Positions 1 through 9,428 are shown, numbered from the stretch's first letter. The stretch is DNA of 64,000 bases from BD2-11 sp965221785 (GCA_965221785.1 CBDCSR010000002.1:248001-312000), one strand, 5' to 3'. Numbers and translations: made by a program. The notes: generated by a model not told the origin, from the letters alone.

Positions 1-974
1 GAGGCGTCCCGTCCCATCTTGAGCGAGGCGACCCGGGTCGCGTCCGTCTCGAAGGCCAGCACCTGCAGGTCGAAGAGGAGGCGCATGTGCTCGGCAAAGG
101 AGTCGGGCACGCCCGGAGGCGCGCCGGGCAGCTCGCGCGGGGCCCCGCTGGTGTTGCGCTCCTCAACCCGCTCGATGCGCCGCTCGATCTCGCGGACGCT
201 GTCCAGGTAGCGATCGACCCTCTGCAGGTCCACCGCGCCCAACTGGCGCCGCAGGTCGGCCACCTCGCCCGCGACCCAGTCCAGGATGCTCCCGTGGGTC
301 CGGCGCCGGCGCGCCCGCTCATCGGCGCTCCCGCCCGCCCCGAACAGCATGTCGAACGCGGCGCGCGGACTGCGGATCATCGGCAGCGGGAGGTCGGGCG
401 ACGCCCAGCTGATCGAGTCCATGTACGAGCACGAGTAGTTGTAGTCGCAGCCTCCCCCCGAGTCCGTGGGCTCGATGCAGAGCTGAAGCGAAGGGAGCAC
501 CGTGTCCTGGCCGAAGCGCTGGGCGTGAAGCTGATCCAGAGAGGTGCCGCAGTAGATGTCCGAGCCCTGGGTCTGCTTCGGATGCGACTGGGTCAGGAAC
601 ACCGCGCTGGAGCGGAAGTGGTCGCCGCCCACCTCCGGCGGCGCGAAGGCCTCCGCCATGCGCACGTCGGTGTTGCTGATGATGGTCATGTAGTCACGCC
701 ACGGCTCGAGCCCCTTCAGCACGTTGACGTCGCTGAGCTCGAAATCCCGCCCCTGCGTGACGGGCGCGAACAGATGCTGCCTGGCGCCCCACTCGTTGCA
801 GCCGGGGACGCCGTGCACCTCCTCGATGCAGATCAGCCGTGTCGGCTCGCCGGCCGCGCGCCCGCGCGCAATACCGGCGGGAATCATCGCGTCCAGCAGC
901 GGAAGCGCGAGGGTGGCGCCCGCCCCGCGCAGGAAGGTGCGCCGAGGAAGAGCCCTGCTGGTCAGAACATGCAT
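1..974 (-). CDS. DUF1552 family secreted protein (3' end outside window)
   Basis: Read on the minus strand from an ATG at 974; about 325 residues are visible before the window edge cuts off the C-terminus. The N-terminus contains RRTFLRG followed by a hydrophobic stretch, a typical twin-arginine export signal, so the protein should be exported folded. The following residues (LICIEEVHGVPGCNEWG, later YMTIISNTDVRMAE and RVDRYLDSVREIERRIERV) match the DUF1552 pattern known from planctomycetes, myxobacteria and Gemmatimonadota. No biochemical function is established for this family. It lies 78 bp downstream of a DUF1592-type cytochrome on the same strand, the usual pairing for this family, so the two probably form one operon and act together in the periplasm or at the surface. 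Confidence 0.85.
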   Translation of the reverse strand, partial: MHVLTSRALPRRTFLRGAGATLALPLLDAMIPAGIARGRAAGEPTRLICIEEVHGVPGCNEWGARQHLFAPVTQGRDFELSDVNVLKGLEPWRDYMTIISNTDVRMAEAFAPPEVGGDHFRSSAVFLTQSHPKQTQGSDIYCGTSLDQLHAQRFGQDTVLPSLQLCIEPTDSGGGCDYNYSCSYMDSISWASPDLPLPMIRSPRAAFDMLFGAGGSADERARRRRTHGSILDWVAGEVADLRRQLGAVDLQRVDRYLDSVREIERRIERVEERNTSGAPRELPGAPPGVPDSFAEHMRLLFDLQVLAFETDATRVASLKMGRDA

Positions 975-1052
975 GCCACGATCCAGGATGAAGGATGATG
1001 GACGCGGGCCCGCCCGTGCCGTCTGCGGCCGAGGGCGCGGTTCGCGGTCATA

Positions 1053-3524
1053 TCAGTTGAATGTATCCCGGGCCCCGCTGTTTTCGCCATCGGCGAGCGC
1101 GAGCGCCTGCTTCATGCGGAACGCGTCGCTCATCACCACTCCGACGATGAAGGACGACATGCGATAGTCGTTCCGCTCGGCCTCGCGCGCGATGGCGCGA
1201 ACGGCAGGCTGGTCCCGATAGTCGATCCCCCGCCCCAGCGCGTAGGCCATCAGGCTCTCGGTGAACTGCCGCACCAGCGGAACGGGGCGCTTCAGAAGGA
1301 CGCGAGAGAGGTCGCTCGGAGTCTCGATCTCGGTCCCGTCGTAGTAGGTGCTCCGGGTGTCGAGCGGCGTGCCCTCTTCGCGGATCCGCCACTGGCCGGT
1401 CACGTCGAAGTTGTCGAGCGCCAGCCCGATCGGATCGATCAGCTCGTGGCACGACGAGCAGTCGGGGTTGTCGCGGTGGGTCTCCAGCCGCTCGCGCGTC
1501 GTCAGCGCTTTGCCGTCGCGGGTGCTCGCGGTCTCCTCCAGATCGGGGATGCCAGGGGGAGGAGGAGGCGGCGGCGTACCCAGCAGCACCTCCATCACCC
1601 ACAGGCCACGCAGCACCGGTGAAGTACGGTTTCCGAGCGAGGTCTGGACGAGCATGCTGCCATGGCCCAGGATGCCGCGCCGGCGATCGTCGGGATAGCC
1701 CACACGACGGAACGCCTCGCCCTGCACCCCCTCGATGCCGTAATGACGGGCCAGCCGCTCGTTCACGAAGGTGTAGTCGGCGCTGTAGAGCTCCAGCAGG
1801 CTCCGGTCCTCGCGGATCAGGTTGTGGAAGAACAGCTCGCTCTCGCGCCGCATCGCGTCGGCGAACTGGCGGCTGTAGTTGGGGAAGCGGAACGCGTCCG
1901 GGCTGACCAGTTCCACGTCCTGCAGGCGCAGCCACAGTGAAGCGAAGCGGGTGGCCAGCGCCTCCGAACGGGGATCGGCCAGCAGCCGGCGCGCCTGGGC
2001 GTCGAGCCGGGCGGGATCGGAGAGCGCTCCGTCGCGCGCCGCGGCCACCAGCTCGGCGTCCGGGCCGGCGCCCCAGAGGAAGAAGGACAGGCGCGCCGCA
2101 AGATCTTCGCCTGCAAGCGGATAGATCTCCCCGGGCGCCACGTTCTCAGGCTCCCGCTCCATCCGGAAGAGGAAGTGCGGACTCGAGAGGACCGCCTCGA
2201 GCGCGGTGCGCACGCCGGCTTCGAAGCCTCCGTCCTCCGAACCCATCTCGTAGAAGACGAGGAGATCGCTCACCTCGCCCGCGTCCACGTCGCGGCCGTA
2301 GGCCTCCGACGCGAGCCGCGACACGATCTCGTGGGCGCAGGGCCGCTCCTCGGCGGCCGCCGTGGGCCGGCAGGAGAAGACCCGCCGCCGGGCGTCGAAA
2401 TCCGAGACGCCCGTGGAGTTGTGCGGCCCTTCGACCGTCAGGCTCATCATGTGCGGGAGCGACGTGGTCCCGTAGCTGGTCTCGGTGCCGGTCAGGGACC
2501 AGTCGTTGGGGCGGATCAGGTCCTCGTAGGGACCGTCCATCTGGCGGACGAAGGCGGCGGTGAGCCGGTGCTCGCCGGCGCGCAGGGGGATGGGGTCGGT
2601 GCGCACCGGGAAGCCCTTGCGCCCCTGGAAGTCGATGTCGCCCCCGTAGCGCAGCAGCGCCACCCGCTCCCCGTTGACGGAGATGTCGATGTCGTGATCG
2701 CGCTCGCCCCAGCCCGACATGAAGCTCATCGAGAAGATGTATTCGCCGTCCGCGGGGAAGGAATGCAGGACGCTCACGCCTCCCCGGGTGCCGAAGGGCG
2801 CGCCTTCCACCCGCTCCCATTCGTGCTGGGACACGGAGGGCGGGTTGCCGTACGTGACCGACGTGGTGGCCGCGTCGCGGTCACCGATGGCACGGCGCGC
2901 GATATCGCTGGCGGCGGCCAGATAGGCGTCCATCAGGGTGGGGGTGAGCGTCTGCGCCTCTGCGTTGTTGTCGAAGCTCTCGCTGATGCGGTCGGGCGGG
3001 AGCCAGTCCTCCGGGTCGACCGTGAGGCCCAGCAGATCGTGGATGACGCGGGCGTACTCGGCGCGGTTGAGGCGCTGGAAGGGGCGGGTGCCCGCGTACG
3101 GGCGGGCGGCCGCGGCCTCGTCGACCACATCCTCCAGGTACTGCGCCAGCGCGACCAGGGTGTCGTCGGTGGGTCGGCGCGAGCCGGGCGGCGGCATCAT
3201 GCCCGCGCGCAGCTTGCGGATCATGCGCTCCGCCACTTCGGCGTTCTCGTCGGCGCGGGTGACGTCGAACCCCTCCAGCGACAGGTTGCCGCGCATGCGC
3301 CGCTCGCTGTGACAGCGGGTGCAGTAGCGCTCGATGACGTCTTCGACCGGGACGGAGGCCAGATCGGCGGGGAGAACCGGATGGGTGTCGTCGTATGCGG
3401 GATGCACGTCAAGGGCAGGCCCGAGTGTCAACCCGGACGAGTGGGCGGGTCCGGCGTCGCGTGCTCCACCCGCGACCAGCACCACACCGCCCAGCGCCAC
3501 CGCGGCAGCAACAACCTTCATCAC
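1053..3524 (-). CDS. DUF1592/DUF1588/DUF1585-type cytochrome c protein
   Basis: 823 residues starting at an ATG preceded by GGAGGAG. A signal peptide (residues 1-20) is followed by a c-type heme motif CTRCH at residues 68-72 in a cytochrome-like domain. The region from NRAEYARVIHDLLGL onward fits DUF1587, the middle segment with SSPHFLFRMEREPE fits DUF1595/DUF1592, and the C-terminal third carries a second CSSCH (about residue 690) in the DUF1588/DUF1585 segment beginning RGLWVMEVLLGTPPPPPP. These multidomain proteins are typical of planctomycetes and related soil or marine bacteria; redox or polymer-degrading roles have been suggested but not shown. The DUF1552 gene follows immediately. The start is divergent from the TonB receptor gene at 3680, sharing a 155-bp intergenic region. 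Confidence 0.9.
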   Translation of the reverse strand: MMKVVAAAVALGGVVLVAGGARDAGPAHSSGLTLGPALDVHPAYDDTHPVLPADLASVPVEDVIERYCTRCHSERRMRGNLSLEGFDVTRADENAEVAERMIRKLRAGMMPPPGSRRPTDDTLVALAQYLEDVVDEAAAARPYAGTRPFQRLNRAEYARVIHDLLGLTVDPEDWLPPDRISESFDNNAEAQTLTPTLMDAYLAAASDIARRAIGDRDAATTSVTYGNPPSVSQHEWERVEGAPFGTRGGVSVLHSFPADGEYIFSMSFMSGWGERDHDIDISVNGERVALLRYGGDIDFQGRKGFPVRTDPIPLRAGEHRLTAAFVRQMDGPYEDLIRPNDWSLTGTETSYGTTSLPHMMSLTVEGPHNSTGVSDFDARRRVFSCRPTAAAEERPCAHEIVSRLASEAYGRDVDAGEVSDLLVFYEMGSEDGGFEAGVRTALEAVLSSPHFLFRMEREPENVAPGEIYPLAGEDLAARLSFFLWGAGPDAELVAAARDGALSDPARLDAQARRLLADPRSEALATRFASLWLRLQDVELVSPDAFRFPNYSRQFADAMRRESELFFHNLIREDRSLLELYSADYTFVNERLARHYGIEGVQGEAFRRVGYPDDRRRGILGHGSMLVQTSLGNRTSPVLRGLWVMEVLLGTPPPPPPPGIPDLEETASTRDGKALTTRERLETHRDNPDCSSCHELIDPIGLALDNFDVTGQWRIREEGTPLDTRSTYYDGTEIETPSDLSRVLLKRPVPLVRQFTESLMAYALGRGIDYRDQPAVRAIAREAERNDYRMSSFIVGVVMSDAFRMKQALALADGENSGARDTFN

Positions 3525-3679
3525 ATCTCCTCCCTCAAGCGGGCACTCGTCCCGAACAACCTTCTAACTTAACGAAGCCCACCAGTGGGAAAAGGTTGAG
3601 AAGCCGCTTGCAGGGCTTCCCGGCAACCTCTCATCTTGCACCACGGCGCTTTCTTCGCAATGACGGGAAAGGCGGACTC

Positions 3680-6358
3680 ATGAATGACCTGTGCAGGCTC
3701 CTGTCGGGTTCCCTGATCGTGTGCCTCCTGTCGTCAGCCCGGCTTGCAGCCCAGGAAGGGGCGATCGCCGGCCGGGTGACGGACATGGAGACGGGCGCGC
3801 CGGTGGCTTCCGCGTCCGTCCAGGTCCTGGGCCAGAGCGCGACCACTGCTCTCACCGATTCCTCCGGCGAATTCCGGCTGGCCGTGCCGGCCGGAAGTCA
3901 TTCCCTGCTGGTGACCCTCATCGGCTACGAAAGCGCGCGCACGGACGGCGTGACGGTCGAGGCCGGAAGCACCACTTCGGCCGCCATCCGGCTTCGCTCG
4001 CGCGCGCTGGTGCTCAACCAGCTTGTGGTGACCGTATCCCGCCGCGAGGAGAAGGAGCTCGACGCCCCGGCCTCCGTCTCCACCCTGACCAACCAGCAGA
4101 TCTCCCGCATCATCGCGCGCACCCCCGCGGATCACGTAAGGACGCTCCCCGGGGTCGACCTCGCCAGCACGGGACTCACCCAGAGCTACGCGGTCGTGCG
4201 CGGCTTCAACAACGTGGCCTCCGGACGCCTGCTGAGCATCGTAGACAACCGCTATGCGCGCATCCCGGCGCTCCGTATCAACGCCATCAACATGATCCCG
4301 ACCACCGACATGGACATCGAGCGCATCGAGCTGGCGCGCGGTCCGGGCGCGGCACTCTACGGTCCCAACGCGGCCGAGGGCGTCATGCACATCATCACGT
4401 ATTCGCCCATCGACAGACCGGGAACCACGGTCTCGCTAGGCGGGGGCGAGCGGTCGGTCGTGCAGTTCCTGCTGCGTAGCGCGCACGCGGTCTCGGACCG
4501 GTTCGGGTTCAAGGTTTCGGGCCAGTATCTGCGGGGGAAGGACTGGGAATACGAGGATCCCTGGGAGGTGCAGGCGCGAGCGGAACAACCCGACCACCCG
4601 CGCATCGGCGTGCGCAATCCTCTCAACGAACGCTTCTTCGGCGACCTTCGCGCCGACTATCGCTTCGCGGAAGATGGAGAGTTCATCGTTTCGGGCGGGC
4701 TCAACAACTCGTTGAGCAGCATCAACCTCACCTCCGTCGGCTCATCCCAGACCCACGACTGGCAGTACCGCTACGGCCAGGCCCGGCTGCTGAAGGGGCG
4801 TCTGTTCGGGCAGTTCTTTCTGAATCAGACGCACTCCGGCGACAACAGCTTCCTGCTTCGCAGCGGCGACCTCATCAGCGACCGGTCCCGCACCCTGGCC
4901 GCGCAACTGCAGCACGGCTTCGATCCCGGCGACCGGCAGAGCTTCACCTACGGAATCGACTGGCAGCGCATCGAGCCCCGCTCCCAGGGCACCATCTACG
5001 GGCGCAACGAAGACGACGACATCCTGATCGAGGCGGGCGCCTACCTGCACTCCGAGACGCGCCTGGGAGACCGGTTCGATCTGGTGACCGCGTTCCGCGT
5101 CGACGACCACAACCGTTTGACCGGGCTCAACTTCTCGCCGCGGGCCGCCCTCGTCTTTCGTCCGGCCGAAGGCCAGAACCTGCGCCTGACGTACAATCGG
5201 GCCTTCGTGACGCCCTCCACCGGGTCTCTGTTCTTCGACATCAGGACGGGCAGCCTGCCGATCGCGCCGGGCATCGGCTACACCCTGCGCGCCTTCGGCG
5301 TCCCGGGCGACGGGTTGAGCTTCTCGGACCAGTGCCCCGGCGGACTGATGGACTACTGCATGCGCTCGCCCTTCATGCCGGGCCAGCTGCCCGCGAACGC
5401 CGCGCCCTTCTGGGATGCGCTTGTGACGCAGTTCGCTCCCCGGACGCTGCAACAGCTCCTCCTGGGACCCGGCAGTCTCCCCGGCGACCCGGCGCTGGGC
5501 ACGGTCTTCCGGCGCTTCGACCCGAACGCCCTGGGTCCCGAGGGAGGCGAGATCTTCCCGCTCGACCCGGGACCGGAGGCGGTTCCCCCCCTCGTCGCCA
5601 CGACCTTCAACACCATCGAGGCCGGCTACAAAGGTCTGGTGCAGGACCGTGTGAGGCTGGCGGCCGACGTGTATTTCGCGAACGTCGAGAACTTCGTCAG
5701 CGCGCTGGACGTGGAATCCCCGAACGTCTTCCTCGACCCGGCCTCCACAGGCGCGTTCCTGCAGAGCCGGCTCGGCCCGCTGGTCCAGGCGGGGATGGTG
5801 ACGCCCGATCAGATCGCCGAGCTCACCGCGGGCCTGGTGGCCGTGCCGCTTGGGGTCGTCACTCCGGACCAGTTCAGCGTTCCCGACATGATCGTGACCA
5901 GCCGCAACTTCGGATCCGCCAGCTACTGGGGAGCCGATTTCTCCGCCCAGTACCTGGTATCCGACCGGGTGAGCCTGACGGCTGGATACTCCTTCCAGAA
6001 CACGGACTGCTTCGACTTCGACGACGACGGCCACTGCCCCGGTCCCGAGGATCTCGCCCTCAACGCCCCGAGCCACAAGGGCTCCTTCGGCTTCGCCTAC
6101 ACCGACCGCGCCGCGGGTTTCACCTTCGATGGACGCTGGCGCCTGTCCGATGACTTCGACATGAGTTCGGGCGTCTTCAGGGGGCGGGTGGACGCCTATC
6201 AGGTCGTGGACGTTACAGCCGGTTATCAGCTTCCCTTCCAGCCGAACACGCGCCTCGAACTCACGGTCTACAACGCGCTCGACAACCTGCACCAGGAGTT
6301 CGTGGGCGCCCCGGAACTGGGCCGGCTGGCGCTGGTGAGGGTGCGCTACGACTTCTGA
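3680..6358 (+). CDS. TonB-dependent receptor with carboxypeptidase-like N-terminal domain
   Basis: 892 residues from the ATG at 3680 (AAGGCGG just upstream); the frame is open further upstream but the signal peptide (MNDLCRLLSGSLIVCLLSS) sets the start. Residues about 24-105 form a carboxypeptidase-regulatory-like beta-sandwich (GAIAGRVTDMETGAPVASA). A plug domain follows (about 125-235), with the typical ELARGPGAALYGPNAAEGV, then a 22-strand barrel ending in the terminal phenylalanine (VRVRYDF) recognised by the outer-membrane assembly machinery. It should import a ligand across the outer membrane with TonB energy. The substrate is not evident: there is no SusD partner, and the next gene downstream is a nucleobase permease 222 bp away. 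Confidence 0.9.
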   Translation: MNDLCRLLSGSLIVCLLSSARLAAQEGAIAGRVTDMETGAPVASASVQVLGQSATTALTDSSGEFRLAVPAGSHSLLVTLIGYESARTDGVTVEAGSTTSAAIRLRSRALVLNQLVVTVSRREEKELDAPASVSTLTNQQISRIIARTPADHVRTLPGVDLASTGLTQSYAVVRGFNNVASGRLLSIVDNRYARIPALRINAINMIPTTDMDIERIELARGPGAALYGPNAAEGVMHIITYSPIDRPGTTVSLGGGERSVVQFLLRSAHAVSDRFGFKVSGQYLRGKDWEYEDPWEVQARAEQPDHPRIGVRNPLNERFFGDLRADYRFAEDGEFIVSGGLNNSLSSINLTSVGSSQTHDWQYRYGQARLLKGRLFGQFFLNQTHSGDNSFLLRSGDLISDRSRTLAAQLQHGFDPGDRQSFTYGIDWQRIEPRSQGTIYGRNEDDDILIEAGAYLHSETRLGDRFDLVTAFRVDDHNRLTGLNFSPRAALVFRPAEGQNLRLTYNRAFVTPSTGSLFFDIRTGSLPIAPGIGYTLRAFGVPGDGLSFSDQCPGGLMDYCMRSPFMPGQLPANAAPFWDALVTQFAPRTLQQLLLGPGSLPGDPALGTVFRRFDPNALGPEGGEIFPLDPGPEAVPPLVATTFNTIEAGYKGLVQDRVRLAADVYFANVENFVSALDVESPNVFLDPASTGAFLQSRLGPLVQAGMVTPDQIAELTAGLVAVPLGVVTPDQFSVPDMIVTSRNFGSASYWGADFSAQYLVSDRVSLTAGYSFQNTDCFDFDDDGHCPGPEDLALNAPSHKGSFGFAYTDRAAGFTFDGRWRLSDDFDMSSGVFRGRVDAYQVVDVTAGYQLPFQPNTRLELTVYNALDNLHQEFVGAPELGRLALVRVRYDF

Positions 6359-6379
6359 GGGGAAGGCAGGTCAGGCCGT

Positions 6380-6448
6380 GCCGAATCACCCGCTGGAAAC
6401 GCGCCGAATCACCCGTTGGACTCGCGCCGAATCGCCCGTTGGCGGCCG
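6380..6448. repeat. Three tandem copies of a 23-bp repeat
   Basis: Copies begin at 6380, 6403 and 6426 with an exact 23-bp period. All begin GCCGAATC; copies 1 and 2 share GCCGAATCACCCG and copies 2 and 3 share CCCGTTGG. They sit in the 222-bp gap (6359-6580) between the TonB receptor and the permease. The period is about two helical turns, so they could be stacked protein-binding sites, but they could also be replication slippage. A GTG-initiated 56-codon frame (6378-6548) crosses them; see the rejected list. Confidence 0.7.
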
Positions 6449-6580
6449 CGGCGAGCCCGCCGCGCTGGCCGTGATTCTGCCCAACGGCTACGGTCATGTG
6501 CGCCCCGGAGAGGTCGGGATCATTCCGGTGGGAGCGCTGGGTCCATAGGCGAGTGTCTTCCAGTCGCGGGAGCGGGTGTC

Positions 6581-7870
6581 ATGCTGAGCTACTTCCGGTT
6601 GCAGGAGAGGGGAACGTCCGTCCGGACCGAGGTGCTGGCGGGCTGTACCACGTTCCTGACCCTCGCCTACATCATTTTCGTGAACCCGCTGGTCCTCGGC
6701 GGCGCGGGGATGGACACCGGGGCGGTTCTGGTGGCCACCTGCCTGGCCTCCGCGTTCGGGTGCCTGGTGATGGGGCTGTGGGCCAACTATCCCATCGCGC
6801 TGGCGCCGGGGATGGGGCTGAACGCCTACTTCGTGGCGATCGCCGTGGGCACGCTCGGGCTGGCGTGGCAGGTCGCGCTGGGCGCGGTGTTCCTGTCGGG
6901 TGTGCTGATGTTCATCCTTTCCGTGCTGCCGGTGCGCAAATGGGTGGTGGACAGCATTCCGCGCTCGCAGAAGATGGCCATCGCGGCGGGGATCGGATTC
7001 TTCCTGGCGATCATCGCCCTGCAGAACGCGGGGGTGGTGGTCGACAGCGAGGCCACCCTGATCACGCTGGGCGACCTCGGCCAGTGGACGGTGCTGCTGG
7101 CGGTGCTGGGCTTCCTCGCCATGGTGGCGCTGGAACACCGCGGGCTGCCGGGCGCGGTGCTGCTGTGCATCCTCGCGGTGGCCATCGTGGGATGGGTGTC
7201 CGGCCTGTCCCCGGCTCCCGAGTCGGTGGTGTCCGCCCCGCCCTCGCTGGCGCCGACGGCGTTCCAGCTGGACGTGGCGGCGGCGATCGAGGTGGGGCTG
7301 GTGGCGATCGTGTTCTCCTTCCTCATGGTCGACCTGTTCGACACCAGCGGCACCCTGGTCGCGGTGCTGAACGAGGCCGGCCTGAGCGACAGGGACGGGC
7401 GGGTCCCGGGGCTGCGGCGGGCGCTGGTCGCCGACAGCTCGGCCACCATGGTGGGCGCACTCCTCGGCACGTCGACCACGACCTCCTACATCGAGAGCGC
7501 GGCGGGGGTGCGGGCCGGTGGGCGCACGGGCCTCACCGCGGTGGTGGTGGCGGGGCTCTTCCTGGCCGCGCTGGTCCTTGCACCCGTGGCGACCGCCATC
7601 CCCGCCTTCGCTACCGCCCCGGCGATCCTGTTCGTGGGCTGCATCATGGCCCGGGCGTTGCGCAACGTGCCCTGGGAAGACCTCACCGAGTGCGTCCCGG
7701 CCATCGTGACCGCACTCGCGATGCCCTTCACCTACTCGATCGCCACCGGCATCGGCATGGGGTTCATCGCCTACGCGCTCATCAAGCTGTTCTCGGGGCG
7801 CGCCTCCGAGTTGAACGCCGCCGTGGTGATCGTGGCCGTGCTGTTCGGGATCCGCTTCGCGATCACGTAG
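6581..7870 (+). CDS. NCS2 (AzgA-type) purine/nucleobase permease
   Basis: 429 residues from the ATG at 6581. The N-terminus (SYFRLQERGTSVRTEVLAG, then TTFLTLAYIIFVNPLVL) and the segment ALAPGMGLNAYFVAI are hallmarks of the AzgA/NCS2 hypoxanthine-adenine-guanine permeases. Further signatures are DLFDTSGTLVAVLNEAGL and LLGTSTTTSYIESAAGV, the conserved substrate-site helices. About 12-14 hydrophobic segments span the protein, and the length is usual for AzgA-type transporters. It should bring purine bases into the cytoplasm by proton symport. It follows the TonB receptor on the same strand, but the 222-bp gap and tandem repeat leave it open whether they are co-transcribed. Confidence 0.9.
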   Translation: MLSYFRLQERGTSVRTEVLAGCTTFLTLAYIIFVNPLVLGGAGMDTGAVLVATCLASAFGCLVMGLWANYPIALAPGMGLNAYFVAIAVGTLGLAWQVALGAVFLSGVLMFILSVLPVRKWVVDSIPRSQKMAIAAGIGFFLAIIALQNAGVVVDSEATLITLGDLGQWTVLLAVLGFLAMVALEHRGLPGAVLLCILAVAIVGWVSGLSPAPESVVSAPPSLAPTAFQLDVAAAIEVGLVAIVFSFLMVDLFDTSGTLVAVLNEAGLSDRDGRVPGLRRALVADSSATMVGALLGTSTTTSYIESAAGVRAGGRTGLTAVVVAGLFLAALVLAPVATAIPAFATAPAILFVGCIMARALRNVPWEDLTECVPAIVTALAMPFTYSIATGIGMGFIAYALIKLFSGRASELNAAVVIVAVLFGIRFAIT

Positions 7871-7927
7871 GCGGCGGGGGGTGGGTATTTGTCGCGGCGA
7901 CGGGCTTGAGCCACGGGCGCGGTTCCT

Positions 7928-7985
7928 CGCCCAATAATACAAGTATCATACAGATGTAGTACCAGATGCATACAGGATTTCGCCG
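7928..7985 (+). promoter_or_regulatory. AT-rich leader of the M24 peptidase gene
   Basis: An AT-rich island stands out in GC-rich surroundings directly before the ATG at 7986. It contains TAATAC, TATCAT and the short palindrome GTATCATAC (GTAT and ATAC arms around one base), with another CATACAG-like half site before the start. This is where a promoter and operator would be expected. No regulator can be named, and no clear Shine-Dalgarno sequence is seen. Confidence 0.4.
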
Positions 7986-9428
7986 ATGGACACTCCTTCG
8001 ACTCCGCTGAGACTCGGCTCGCTGGCCGTGATCGTAGCCCTGGCCGCCTCCTGCGGTCCCGCCAACCCATCCACTTCCACCAGCGAGGGGCCTTCGGTGT
8101 CCCCCGATCCCGTCGAACTCTTCGACGGCCGCGTCATCCCGGGGATGCCCGAACTCCTGGGAATGCGCGCTCAATACGAAGTGCGCCTCGACTGGCTCGC
8201 GCGGAAGCGTCCCCTGCTGCTCGAGCAGATGCGGGAGCACGCAATCGAAATGTGGATCGTCGTGAGCGAGGAATTCCACCCCGACCCGGTCACACAGTAC
8301 GTCGCCCCTCCCCTGCGCTACACGCGCCGGCGCGATGTGATGGTGTTCGTGGATGCGGGGGAGGAAGGGCTCGCGGCCTACTCCGACTACTGGCGCCCGA
8401 CGGAGGACTACCGTCGCTTCTTCCAGCCGCTCCCGGCCGCACGCAACGCCCGTGGGATCCAGGACACCCCGGCCGGGCTCGCGGCGCTGATGGAGCGCTA
8501 CGATCCCGCCACCATCGGGCTCAACATCGGCGGATCGCGCGGACATGACAGCGGCCTCACCCACGACAGCCACCTGTTCCTGGCCGAAGCGCTGGGACCC
8601 GGTGCGGAGTCCCGCTTCGTCTCCGCCGCCGGCCTCATCGAGGATGTGTTCGATACCCGGCTGCCCGAGGAGCTGGAGCACTACCGCCAGCTCGTGCTCG
8701 CCACCGACGTCATCGCCCAGACCGCCCTCTCCAACGTGGTCATTACCCCCGGACAAACCCGGGCGGCCGACATCAAGTGGTTCTTCGAGGAGACCATCGC
8801 CGAGCTCGGCGTGGGCGGTGTTCCCTGGTTCGAGATCCACGTGGCCGTGCAGCGTTACGATCCGGACATCGACGATATGATCCCCTATATGCATCCCGCG
8901 CCCGGCGACCTGATCTTCCGGCGGGGCGACATCATCCACCTCGACTGCGGCTTCGACTACATCGGTTTCGCCAGCGACTGGCAGAAGGTCGCGTACATCC
9001 TGCACGAAGGTGAAGACGATGTCCCCGAAGGACTCAAGGCCGCGCTCGGGAACGCCAATCTCGTGCACGAGGCGTTCGCATCCGAACCCCGTCCCGGGAT
9101 GACCGGCTGGGAGGCCACGCTCGCCATCGCCGCCAGGCTCGAGGGCGTCGACTTCCTCCCCAGCCTCTACTCACACCCCATCGGCTACCACGGACACGCG
9201 CTGGGCCCGAACATCAACGCCCGCGACATGGACCTGTCCTCGCCCCCCGAACGGGATTCCCGTCTCAGGAACGGCGCCTATCGCTCCATCGAGTTCAGCG
9301 CCACGTCGGCGGTCCCGGAATACGGCGGCGGCACGGTCAGGATTCCGATGGAGGATGACGGCTACCTCACTCCCGACGGTTACGAGTACTTCCGGCCGTA
9401 TCAGACGGAGTGGTATGTGATCCGGTGA
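7986..9428 (+). CDS. Secreted M24-family metallopeptidase (lipoprotein)
   Basis: 480 residues. The N-terminus ends in AASC, a lipobox, so the mature enzyme is probably anchored by lipid in the periplasm or on the outer membrane. The C-terminal half is an M24 (pita-bread) domain with a complete set of five metal ligands: D320 (HLDCG), D331 (ASDW, ten residues later as usual), H404 in GYHGHALG, E436 (SIEFS) and E456 (PMEDD). The N-terminal half matches creatinase/prolidase N-terminal domains. Family members are Xaa-Pro dipeptidases or aminopeptidases, so release of proline-containing peptides outside the cytoplasm is likely. A second exported M24 enzyme lies at 18774-20201. The stop codon is 120 bp before the antitoxin gene. 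Confidence 0.88.
   Translation: MDTPSTPLRLGSLAVIVALAASCGPANPSTSTSEGPSVSPDPVELFDGRVIPGMPELLGMRAQYEVRLDWLARKRPLLLEQMREHAIEMWIVVSEEFHPDPVTQYVAPPLRYTRRRDVMVFVDAGEEGLAAYSDYWRPTEDYRRFFQPLPAARNARGIQDTPAGLAALMERYDPATIGLNIGGSRGHDSGLTHDSHLFLAEALGPGAESRFVSAAGLIEDVFDTRLPEELEHYRQLVLATDVIAQTALSNVVITPGQTRAADIKWFFEETIAELGVGGVPWFEIHVAVQRYDPDIDDMIPYMHPAPGDLIFRRGDIIHLDCGFDYIGFASDWQKVAYILHEGEDDVPEGLKAALGNANLVHEAFASEPRPGMTGWEATLAIAARLEGVDFLPSLYSHPIGYHGHALGPNINARDMDLSSPPERDSRLRNGAYRSIEFSATSAVPEYGGGTVRIPMEDDGYLTPDGYEYFRPYQTEWYVIR

Noticed and set aside
6380..6448. CRISPR array
   Set aside because: The repeats are directly adjacent with no unique spacers and there are no cas genes.
6378..6548. A 56-codon GTG-initiated frame crossing the 23-bp repeats
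   Set aside because: It has purine-rich sequence upstream and ends before the permease start, but the peptide shows no domain and part of it is simply the translated repeat.
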